A stretch of DNA of 16,000 bases from Selenomonadaceae bacterium UBA3796. GTDB taxonomy: Bacteria > Bacillota > Negativicutes > Selenomonadales > Selenomonadaceae. Both the position numbers and the translations under genes were made by a program. The notes under the pieces are model-generated. The model had not been told where the DNA came from. It was given only the letters and a program-made list of their open reading frames with translations, and did no database searches. Positions 7,181 to 14,350 of the stretch are shown here, in pieces. How positions within the stretch are numbered: the stretch's first letter is position 1; every line of letters begins with the position of its first letter. Where the stretch lies: positions 1,712 through 17,711 of the forward strand of contig DFES01000095.1 in the NCBI GenBank assembly GCA_002369175.1, in the 5' to 3' direction.

Positions 7181-10100
7181 TTATTCAGAAATACGCCCAT
7201 ACCTGGCACAAAGCTCCCTGAGCTTCTTCGCGTCAAGTTCCAGCTGATAATCCGGCTTCAGACACCATTTCCAATTCAGGCCCACCGTGCCCGGTACATT
7301 CATGCGGCTGCGGCTGTCCATGCGCAGGATATCCTGCATGGGAATGATGGCCATGCGTGCCTCTGTTGCGTAGGCAAACTCTACAAGCTTCTCGCAGACC
7401 TCCTCCGGCTTTCTCGGATTCGCATGCAGAAGATGCGCAATGGCAGCCTTGCTCCGATGGTCAAGTTCCTTCTCATACCAGCCCACTGTCGTATTGTTAT
7501 CGTGGGTGCCGGTATAGACAATGCTGTTTTCCGGAGCCGCAAAGCCCATACGTCCCTGTTCGCTGAAATGCAAGGTGAAGTGCAGCACCTTCATGCCCGG
7601 AAAACCACAGGCGTCCCGAAGTTCTTCCACAGCATCGGTGATGATGCCGAGATCCTCCGCCACAATGGGAAGATCACCCAATTCATCCCGAACCGCCTGG
7701 AAAAATGCCTTTCCGGGACCTTCCCTCCAATGTCCGTTGATGGCGGTCTTTGCTTTTCCACTGATTTCCCAGTATGCCTCAAAGCCCCGGAAATGGTCAA
7801 TGCGCACAATGTCCACCTGTTCATAAAGCTTCCGGAAACGGCGTTTCCACCACGTATAATTCTCCTTCTTCATGGCCTCCCAGTCATACTGGGGATTGCC
7901 CCAAAGCTGTCCCGTAGCACTGAAATAATCCGGCGGAACACCTGCCACCGTCTTCGGTGTTCCGTCCTCATTCAGGTCAAAGAGCGACTGGTTCGCCCAG
8001 ACATCTGCGCTGTCCTGTGAGATAAAGATGGGCATATCACCGAGGATCCGGATGCCTTTCGATTTTGCATATGCATGCAGTTCCTTCCACTGGCGCGCAA
8101 AGAGATACTGCATGAACTTCTCCAGGCCAATATCCTCCTTCAGGCGTTCCCGGAGTTCCTCCAATGTCTTCGGATCGCGAGCCCTCGCCGCATCCGGCCA
8201 CTTCGTCCAGGATTCACCCCGGAATTCCCGCTTGCATGCCTCAAAGAGGGCATAATCCTCCAGCCAATACGCTTCATGCGCACAGAATGCTTTGTAATCC
8301 TCCGCTTCTTCTTCCCTTTTCCCAAAGGACGCATAGGCCTTTTGGATGCATTTCTTCTTGAAAGCCCAGGCTCTCTCGAAATCGACAAAGGAACTGCCGC
8401 CATCGTAAAGCGGTTCGGCATCTGCCTCCGTGATCCAGCCTTCACGAACCAATCCGTCCATATCGATGAGCATGGGATTTCCCGCAAAGGCCGAGGGGGA
8501 CTGATAAGGGGAAAATCCAAAAAAGTCCACAGGCCCCATGGGAAGAATCTGCCATACGGACTGACCTGCCTCTGCAAGAAAATCCACAAAGCGATAGGCA
8601 TTCCTGCCGAAATCCCCAATGCCATACCTTGAAGGCAGAGAAGTGGGATGCAGGAGGACGCCTGCCAGACGAGGATACTTCCGCTCCTGCTTCACCTTAT
8701 GCAGCAGGCATCCTTCCAGTGGCTCCAACTTCAATTCCAGGCGCCCACGCACCACAGGAACTTTCTTCCCCTCCCGGAATACCTGCTCAAACGTGCCCTC
8801 GGCAAAGTCGCTGACATCGATGGAAACATGCCGCTTCTCACTGGAACTGCGATTGAATGCCACAATATACGCATCGTTTTCCGCCTCTTGGCCAAAGGCA
8901 TCCCTGCCATCCTGTATGACGCGCGCGTAAGCGACGACATCCCCTTCCGCCAAAAGAGGCAGCAGTTCACCCGTCCGCAGGACGGTATGGGCATTTCGCT
9001 CCCCAATGCACTTCTTGTACCACGAGCGAATTTCTTCATCTCCGCCCTCCCATGGATAGGGGCGACGGTTATAGGGATCCTTGAAACCCTCCATGCCGAT
9101 TTCATCGCCATAATACACACAGGGAACTCCCGGATATGTCATTTGCCAGAGCACCGCCAGGAAAAGCCTCTTCTTCCCAAGATTGTACTTCGCCTCATCC
9201 ATCCGGTACCGTGCCTGTTCCACAGCGGGCATTCCATCATAGTAGGGAGCTTCCCCCAGAAGTGTGATAACGCGTTGTACATCATGGCTGCCAATAAGGT
9301 TCATCATGGCATAGAAATTCTCTTTCGGGTAATTCTCCCGAAGGCTTTCCAGCCTGCGGCCACAGATTTTGCCATCCGTTCTGCCCATCAGGAAATCCAG
9401 TATGTGCTGGCGGAAGGGATAGTTCGTGGCAGAATCCATTTCCTGACCGCACAGATACTCCCTGGACACATGATATGAAATCTTGTTGGAGGCATCATCC
9501 CAGACTTCACCGATGACCACGGCATCCGGATCCGTTTTCTTGAGTTCCTTGTAGAATGCCTGGGAAAAGGCGGCAGGAAGTTCATCCATGACATCCATTC
9601 GCCAGCCGCTTGCCCCGCGCTTCATCCATTCATGCAGTACGCTGTGCTCTCCATGGATAATGAAGTCCATATAGGACGGAACCGTCTCCGTAATATTGGG
9701 CATATTTCCGTTATTCCACCAGCAATCATACTCCCCCGGAAAATTGCGGAAACTGTACCATTCGTAGTAGGGAGAGTCCTTGGACTGGTATGCACCGATC
9801 TCTTCGTAATTTCCCTCCCGGTTGAAGTAACGGCTATTGCTCCCCGTGTGGCTGAAAACTCCGTCAAGAATGATGCGGATTCCCATTTTCTTCGCTGTAT
9901 CGGCGAGCTGCACGAATTCTTCGTTTGTCCCCAAAATCGGATCAATCCTCTGATAATCCCCTACATCATAGTGGTGATTGCTTTCCGATGCAAAGACAGG
10001 ATTCATGTAAATCGAGGTGATGCCAAGCTCCTTCAGGTAGGACAGCTTCTTCTCAATCCCCTTCAGATTGCCTCCGAAGAAATCGTAGAAAATGATTTCC

Positions 10101-10645
10101 TTCGTGTCGGGATCCTTGCAGTAAAACGGTTCATCCTTCCAACAGGCATGATAGAGCGCCTTCTTCTTTTCAACGCTCTCATTGCCATCACGATAAAACC
10201 GATCCGGGAAAATCTGGTACATAACAGAATGCTTGAACCAATCCGGCGTTTTCGCACCCTTGTTGAATACGGTAATCTGGTAGGACGGCGGCACCGATTC
10301 ATAGAGGCAGCCCAAACCGCCCAGCTGTTCCTGATTGTTTCCGTAATAGAATGTGCCCGAATCCGTCACGATGATGAAGTAATACCAGAGCAGGCAACCC
10401 GTTTCCGGCATCCGGACATCCGCATAGTAGTACCGCTCTGCATCATCCGACTGTGCTTCCGTCACAAGAGTCACCAGCTTCTCGCCTTCCGCTTCCCGCC
10501 AAAAACGGAGCAGCACTTGCCTGACGTCATCCTTTGTGCTCAACCGGATTCCCAAGCGTACCTCGCTTCCCGCTTCTGCCGCTCCAACCGTTGAACGGTA
10601 GTACATATTATGGGAATTATGCTCCACATTTCCTCGTTCCAGCAT
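7181..10645 (-). CDS. malQ: Bifunctional GH13 amylase/neopullulanase-like – GH77 4-alpha-glucanotransferase fusion
   Basis: 1154 aa from ATG 10645. Domains in order: a beta-rich N-terminal domain like those of neopullulanase/cyclomaltodextrinase enzymes (about 10-125), a GH13 barrel (about 135-560) with nucleophile D351 (GWRMD), acid/base E380 (IGEVWD) and D455 (GSHDV), a C-terminal beta domain to about 650, then a complete GH77 domain (657-1154). The GH77 part has D950 (VRIDHF), E997 (VAEDLG) and D1049 (TGTHDNN). Both active sites look intact. The GH13 half should cut alpha-1,4 (perhaps also alpha-1,6) bonds in short maltodextrins; the MalQ half transfers glucan segments. It is cytosolic, with no signal peptide. 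The start is chosen because GGTGATC, complementary to the 16S tail, lies just before ATG 10645; the longer TTG 10699 reading would translate a strong hairpin. It follows glgA after 211 bases. The exact GH13 specificity cannot be read from sequence. Confidence 0.93.
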   Translation of the reverse strand: MLERGNVEHNSHNMYYRSTVGAAEAGSEVRLGIRLSTKDDVRQVLLRFWREAEGEKLVTLVTEAQSDDAERYYYADVRMPETGCLLWYYFIIVTDSGTFYYGNNQEQLGGLGCLYESVPPSYQITVFNKGAKTPDWFKHSVMYQIFPDRFYRDGNESVEKKKALYHACWKDEPFYCKDPDTKEIIFYDFFGGNLKGIEKKLSYLKELGITSIYMNPVFASESNHHYDVGDYQRIDPILGTNEEFVQLADTAKKMGIRIILDGVFSHTGSNSRYFNREGNYEEIGAYQSKDSPYYEWYSFRNFPGEYDCWWNNGNMPNITETVPSYMDFIIHGEHSVLHEWMKRGASGWRMDVMDELPAAFSQAFYKELKKTDPDAVVIGEVWDDASNKISYHVSREYLCGQEMDSATNYPFRQHILDFLMGRTDGKICGRRLESLRENYPKENFYAMMNLIGSHDVQRVITLLGEAPYYDGMPAVEQARYRMDEAKYNLGKKRLFLAVLWQMTYPGVPCVYYGDEIGMEGFKDPYNRRPYPWEGGDEEIRSWYKKCIGERNAHTVLRTGELLPLLAEGDVVAYARVIQDGRDAFGQEAENDAYIVAFNRSSSEKRHVSIDVSDFAEGTFEQVFREGKKVPVVRGRLELKLEPLEGCLLHKVKQERKYPRLAGVLLHPTSLPSRYGIGDFGRNAYRFVDFLAEAGQSVWQILPMGPVDFFGFSPYQSPSAFAGNPMLIDMDGLVREGWITEADAEPLYDGGSSFVDFERAWAFKKKCIQKAYASFGKREEEAEDYKAFCAHEAYWLEDYALFEACKREFRGESWTKWPDAARARDPKTLEELRERLKEDIGLEKFMQYLFARQWKELHAYAKSKGIRILGDMPIFISQDSADVWANQSLFDLNEDGTPKTVAGVPPDYFSATGQLWGNPQYDWEAMKKENYTWWKRRFRKLYEQVDIVRIDHFRGFEAYWEISGKAKTAINGHWREGPGKAFFQAVRDELGDLPIVAEDLGIITDAVEELRDACGFPGMKVLHFTLHFSEQGRMGFAAPENSIVYTGTHDNNTTVGWYEKELDHRSKAAIAHLLHANPRKPEEVCEKLVEFAYATEARMAIIPMQDILRMDSRSRMNVPGTVGLNWKWCLKPDYQLELDAKKLRELCARYGRISE

Positions 10646-10671
10646 TTGATCACCCTTTCCAAAGAAAACGA

Positions 10672-10695
10672 CCCGGCGAAGGGGGGCTCGCCGGG
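10672..10695 (-). terminator. GC-rich hairpin in the leader of the amylase-MalQ gene, terminator- or attenuator-like
   Basis: CCCGGCGA (10672-10679) pairs perfectly with TCGCCGGG (10688-10695) around 8 bases. On the minus strand it is followed by TCGTTTTCTTT and then the SD and ATG 10645. It may end read-through transcripts from glgA or act as an attenuator in the leader; sequence alone cannot separate these. Confidence 0.55.
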
Positions 10696-10719
10696 CCAAA
10701 ATGGTTGGCTAAGGAACCT

Positions 10720-10725
10720 ATTATA
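10720..10725 (-). promoter_or_regulatory. TATAAT -10 box of a probable promoter for the amylase-MalQ gene
   Basis: A perfect TATAAT on the minus strand, about 75 bases before ATG 10645. No good TTGACA lies 16-18 bases upstream; that position is occupied by the inverted repeat 10740-10758, so an activator may be needed or the repeat may be an operator. Confidence 0.45.
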
Positions 10726-10772
10726 ACGCAATTGTTCAAGTTTTGCCGCAGGCAAAACCTTCCAATTGGCGT
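10726..10772 (-). repeat. Two-part inverted repeat next to the -10 box, candidate operator or RNA hairpin
   Basis: Inner arms GTTTTGCC (10740-10747) and GGCAAAAC (10751-10758) are perfect around three bases. Outer arms 10726-10734 and 10763-10772 pair over nine bases with one bulged G. The element ends directly beside TATAAT (10720-10725), where a regulator could block or recruit polymerase. No U-tract follows, so it is not a convincing terminator. Confidence 0.5.
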
Positions 10773-10775
10773 TTC

Positions 10776-10858
10776 AACGAGGCGGGAGGTATGCTCACCG
10801 CCTGTTCTGAGATGTTACACCCCCACTTGCGGAAGTGGAGGACATCTTCTGCCTCGTT
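10776..10858 (-). promoter_or_regulatory. Structured glgA 3' region with two mutually exclusive stems
   Basis: AACGAGGC (10776-10783) is the perfect complement of GCCTCGTT (10851-10858), whose last two bases belong to the glgA stop codon. The overlapping AGGCGG (10780-10785) can instead pair with CCGCCT (10798-10803). Enclosed is a third hairpin: AGATGT/ACATCT (10810-10815, 10842-10847) with inner CCACTT/AAGTGG (10823-10828, 10833-10838). Folding and function are inferred. Confidence 0.45.
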
Positions 10859-12293
10859 ATTTAGCCAGAAGCTTCTCATAGAGCTTGCAGTATTCTTTTG
10901 CCGATTCCGTCCAGCTGTAGTCCGAATTCATGGCGTTTTCAACAATCTTCTGCCATACCTCATAGTTCGCGTAATTGCCGAGTGCGCGCTTGAGAGCGTA
11001 CATCATCTCATGGGCATTGTAGTTGCCGAAGACGAAGCCGTTGCCGCGCCCGGTGTACTTGTTGTACTGCTGAACCGTATCCTTGAGGCCGCCGGTCTCG
11101 CGTACTACAGGAATCGAACCATAGCGAAGAGCGATGAGCTGCCCGATACCGCAGGGCTCATAGTTCGACGGCATGAGGAAGATATCCGATGCCGCATAGA
11201 TGCGTTGTGCAAGTTCATTGGAGAACCGGATGTTCACGGATACCTTGGTCGGGAACCTCCAGGCAAGACCCTTGAACCAGTCTTCAAACACTTTGTCACC
11301 CGTGCCCAGCATGACGAACTGGATATTCTCGTGCTGCAGGATCTCGTCCATCATGCGTACAATGAGATCCATGCCCTTTGCAGCCACAAGACGGGACACC
11401 AATGCCACCATCGGTATGCGTCTTCCCTCCGGGAGTCTCAAGAGCTTCTGGAGTTCCACTTTGTTGTCCATCTTGCGGTCATAGGAATCCACATCATATG
11501 TCTCGAAGAGATTCTTGTCTGTCATTGGGTTGTAGACATCGTAATCAATGCCGTTGACAATGCCGAAGAGATCATCCTTGCGGCTGCGCAGGAGACCGTC
11601 GAGATGCTCGCCAAAATACTCGTACTGGATTTCCTGTGCGTAGGTCCGGCTCACCGTGCTGATATAGTCAGCGTAGATGAGACCGCCCTTCATGAAGTTC
11701 ACTGCATCGTAGAACTCCAGATCTCCATTGTTGAAGTACTTCCAATCGAGTCCGAGAACATTGTCCATGACATCCTTCGGGAAGATGCCCTGATATTTGA
11801 GATTATGGATCGTATAGAGGGTACGGATGTTCTGATAACGTTCATCCCCCTGGTGTTCCAGCTTCAGGAAAACATTTACGAGACCGGCGTGCCAGTCGTT
11901 CGTATGGATGACATCCGGCCAGAAATCGATTGCCGGCAGGAGATTCAGCACTGCCCGGCAGAAGAAGGAAAACCTCTCCGCATCGTCATCATAGCCATAG
12001 AACCCTTCTCTGTCAAAGTATTCCTGGTTGTCGATGAAGTAATAGGTGACGCCGTTATGTTCATACTTATCTACGCCAACAAATTTGGAGCGCCAGGAAA
12101 CATTGAGTTCCCCATCGTAGATATGCTCCATATGATTCTTGTATTTCTCATCAATTTTGCCAAATTTCGGCATAATCACCCGAACATCCACGTTCTCAAT
12201 CCGGAGTGCCTGGGGCAGAGAGCCTGCTACATCCGCCAGGCCACCGGTTTTTGCAAAAGGCACCGCTTCAGATGCTACATAAAGAACTTTCAT
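10857..12293 (-). CDS. glgA: Glycogen synthase (ADP-glucose, GT5)
   Basis: 478 aa, the usual length for bacterial GlgA. It transfers glucose from ADP-glucose to the non-reducing end of alpha-1,4-glucan in the cytosol. The N-terminal Rossmann half starts MKVLYVASEAVPFAKTGGL with the ADP-glucose-binding K15-x-G-G, and has HTNDWHAGL at 130-138. The C-terminal half carries the SRLVAAKG phosphate-contact segment (R301, K306) and the conserved E379 in NYEPCGIGQ, then RETGGLKDTV (398-407). ATG 12293 has GGAGGAG seven bases upstream. It lies 66 bases after glgB in the same direction, so it is cotranscribed with glgP and glgB. The glgC/glgD genes that make ADP-glucose are not in this window. Confidence 0.97.
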   Translation of the reverse strand: MKVLYVASEAVPFAKTGGLADVAGSLPQALRIENVDVRVIMPKFGKIDEKYKNHMEHIYDGELNVSWRSKFVGVDKYEHNGVTYYFIDNQEYFDREGFYGYDDDAERFSFFCRAVLNLLPAIDFWPDVIHTNDWHAGLVNVFLKLEHQGDERYQNIRTLYTIHNLKYQGIFPKDVMDNVLGLDWKYFNNGDLEFYDAVNFMKGGLIYADYISTVSRTYAQEIQYEYFGEHLDGLLRSRKDDLFGIVNGIDYDVYNPMTDKNLFETYDVDSYDRKMDNKVELQKLLRLPEGRRIPMVALVSRLVAAKGMDLIVRMMDEILQHENIQFVMLGTGDKVFEDWFKGLAWRFPTKVSVNIRFSNELAQRIYAASDIFLMPSNYEPCGIGQLIALRYGSIPVVRETGGLKDTVQQYNKYTGRGNGFVFGNYNAHEMMYALKRALGNYANYEVWQKIVENAMNSDYSWTESAKEYCKLYEKLLAK

Positions 12294-12359
12294 TCGTTAT
12301 CTCCTCCTCTTCGCTATATGATACAGCTTATCTGTCACATTCTTTTTTACGGCAGCACT

Positions 12360-14291
12360 TCACTTTTTGCGTTCAACAGCCTCCCTGCAACGCAGATACA
12401 AGACTGCAAGCGGGGGTACCGTCAGGGTGATGGACTGGTCGCGGCCATGCCAGGCAATATCATCTGTCATGAGACTGTCTTCATTTCTCACGCCACTTCC
12501 GCCAAACTCCGCTGCATCACTGTTGAACACTTCCACATAGATACCCTTTGCCGGAACGCCGATGCGATAATTTCGACGTACCTCCGGCGTGAAGTTGCAG
12601 ACTACAAGAATGAAATCATCCCTGTCATCCGCCTTGCGCATGAAGGAAACAATGCTGTTTTCACTGTCGTTGCAATCAATCCACTGAAATCCGTTCCAGT
12701 CGAAGTCCACTTGCCAGAACACCTTGTTGTCGCAATAGAACTTATTGAGCGCCCTGGAATATTCCAGCATCTTCCCATGGGATTCGTATTCCTGCACCAG
12801 CTTCCACTCAAGGCCTTCCTCGAATCTCCACTCAATGGACTGGGCGAATTCGCCGCCCATGAACAAGAGTTTCTTGCCCGGATGAGCCATCCAGTAGCCG
12901 AAGAAAACCCTGAGGCCTGCAAACTTCTGCCAGTAGTCGCCGGGCATTTTCTCAAGCAAGGATCTCTTGCCATGTACCACCTCGTCATGCGAAAGCGGCA
13001 AGACGAAATTCTCCGAAAAGGCATACATGAAGGAGAAGGTCACCTTGTCATGATTCCACTTACGATAGATGGGATCAAGGCTCACATAGGCAAGCATGTC
13101 ATTCATCCAGCCCATATTCCACTTGTAGTTGAAGCCCATACCGCCCATGCAGACAGGCTTGGAAATAAGGGGCCAGGCCGTGGATTCCTCCGCGATCATG
13201 AGCGCCTGGGGGTGATACCTGAATACCGTTTCATTGAGTTTCTTGAGAAGATCCATTGCCTCAAGATTGCCCGTATCGCCATAGCGATTCGGCTGCCACT
13301 CGCCTTCCTCACGGCCAAAGTCCAGATAAAGCATATTTGCCACGCCGTCAATGCGAAGTCCATCCACACGATATTCCTCCAGCCAGAACAGCGCATTGGA
13401 AACGAGAAAACTCTGCACTTCGGTTCGTCCGTAGTCAAAATTGAGCGTACCCCACCCCTTGTTGTCTGCAAGCTGTGGATTGTCTGATTCGTAAAGGTTC
13501 TGTCCGTCAAAATCCCTGAGTCCCTGGTCATCCCTGCAGAAATGTCCCGGAACCCAGTCAAGGATGATGCCGATGCCATTCTGGTGCGCCGTGTCCACCA
13601 GGTAGCGAAAATCATCCGGTGTTCCGTAGCGACTCGTCACGGCGTAGTAACCCGTTGCCTGGTAGCCCCAGGAGCCATCAAAGGGATGTTCGCAGAGGGG
13701 CATGAACTCGATATGCGTATAATGCATGTCCTTCACATATCCGATGAGCTGATCTGCCAACTCCCGATAGGTCAGGCAGTCTCCCTCCGGATTTCTCTTC
13801 CAGGATCCTGCATGCACCTCATAGATCAGCATCGGCCGATCATACGAACTTTCACGCTTCCTGCGCTCCTGCCACTCCCCGTCCTTCCATTCATAATGGT
13901 TGAGATCATATAAGCGAGAAGCAGTCTTCGGCTTCTTCTCCGCATAGAAACCGTAGGGATCCGCCTTCATGATATGCGGACCGCCCCACTGTGGTTCTAT
14001 GGCATACTTATAGAGGTCACCCTCCTGAAGCCCCTCGATGAATGCCACCCAGATTTCACTCCAGCTGCCCTCCTCATTGGGCATGCGCTCCATGCAATTC
14101 ACACGGGTATCCCAATGATTGAAATCCCCCACAACGCTGACAGATTTTGCATGGGGAGCCCACAGAGCAAAACGAACACCCTTTTTTCCGTCCCGCTCAA
14201 GGAAATGGGCTCCCAGCATTTCATAGGCATGGTAATTTGTTCCCTGATGAAAGAGATACAGATCAAAGTCCTTCAATGCAGATATCTCCAC
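12360..14291 (-). CDS. glgB: 1,4-alpha-glucan branching enzyme (GH13)
   Basis: 643 aa, cytosolic. It cuts alpha-1,4 chains and rejoins them as alpha-1,6 branches on the product of GlgA. The N-terminal CBM48 domain (about 18-125) has FALWAPHAKSVSVVGDFNHW. The GH13 barrel has IYEVHAGSW (156-164), GYQATGYYAVTSRYGTPDDF (209-228), nucleophile D315 (GLRIDGVANMLY), acid/base E368 (IAEEST) and D436 (LSHDEVVHGK). A C-terminal beta domain follows. It lacks the extra N-terminal domain of the longer (about 730 aa) E. coli-type enzyme, so it is the shorter form. GTG 14291 is the start: GGAGGAGG lies eight bases upstream and no in-frame ATG is close. It lies 59 bases after glgP. Confidence 0.97.
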   Translation of the reverse strand: MEISALKDFDLYLFHQGTNYHAYEMLGAHFLERDGKKGVRFALWAPHAKSVSVVGDFNHWDTRVNCMERMPNEEGSWSEIWVAFIEGLQEGDLYKYAIEPQWGGPHIMKADPYGFYAEKKPKTASRLYDLNHYEWKDGEWQERRKRESSYDRPMLIYEVHAGSWKRNPEGDCLTYRELADQLIGYVKDMHYTHIEFMPLCEHPFDGSWGYQATGYYAVTSRYGTPDDFRYLVDTAHQNGIGIILDWVPGHFCRDDQGLRDFDGQNLYESDNPQLADNKGWGTLNFDYGRTEVQSFLVSNALFWLEEYRVDGLRIDGVANMLYLDFGREEGEWQPNRYGDTGNLEAMDLLKKLNETVFRYHPQALMIAEESTAWPLISKPVCMGGMGFNYKWNMGWMNDMLAYVSLDPIYRKWNHDKVTFSFMYAFSENFVLPLSHDEVVHGKRSLLEKMPGDYWQKFAGLRVFFGYWMAHPGKKLLFMGGEFAQSIEWRFEEGLEWKLVQEYESHGKMLEYSRALNKFYCDNKVFWQVDFDWNGFQWIDCNDSENSIVSFMRKADDRDDFILVVCNFTPEVRRNYRIGVPAKGIYVEVFNSDAAEFGGSGVRNEDSLMTDDIAWHGRDQSITLTVPPLAVLYLRCREAVERKK

Positions 14292-14350
14292 AAATGCAAC
14301 CTCCTCCTAGGATCCATCTCCTCTTGGGAAAAGCAAGCTATTGTATCACA

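Noticed and set aside
9632..10594. Plus-strand open frame of 320 codons opposite the amylase half of the fusion
   Set aside because: The opposite strand carries a continuous GH13 domain with all three catalytic acids; the antisense product resembles no family I know.
10646..10699. N-terminal extension of the amylase-MalQ protein from TTG 10699
   Set aside because: The extension would translate a GC-rich hairpin into an arginine-rich leader not expected for this family, and ATG 10645 has a much better Shine-Dalgarno match.
10743..13487. A 914-codon open frame on the plus strand, antisense to glgA and most of glgB
   Set aside because: Both opposite-strand genes have unmistakable full-length families and catalytic motifs. 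The antisense product shows no recognisable domain, runs over the glgB-glgA gap and has no good ribosome binding site. It is an unusually long shadow caused by codon use.
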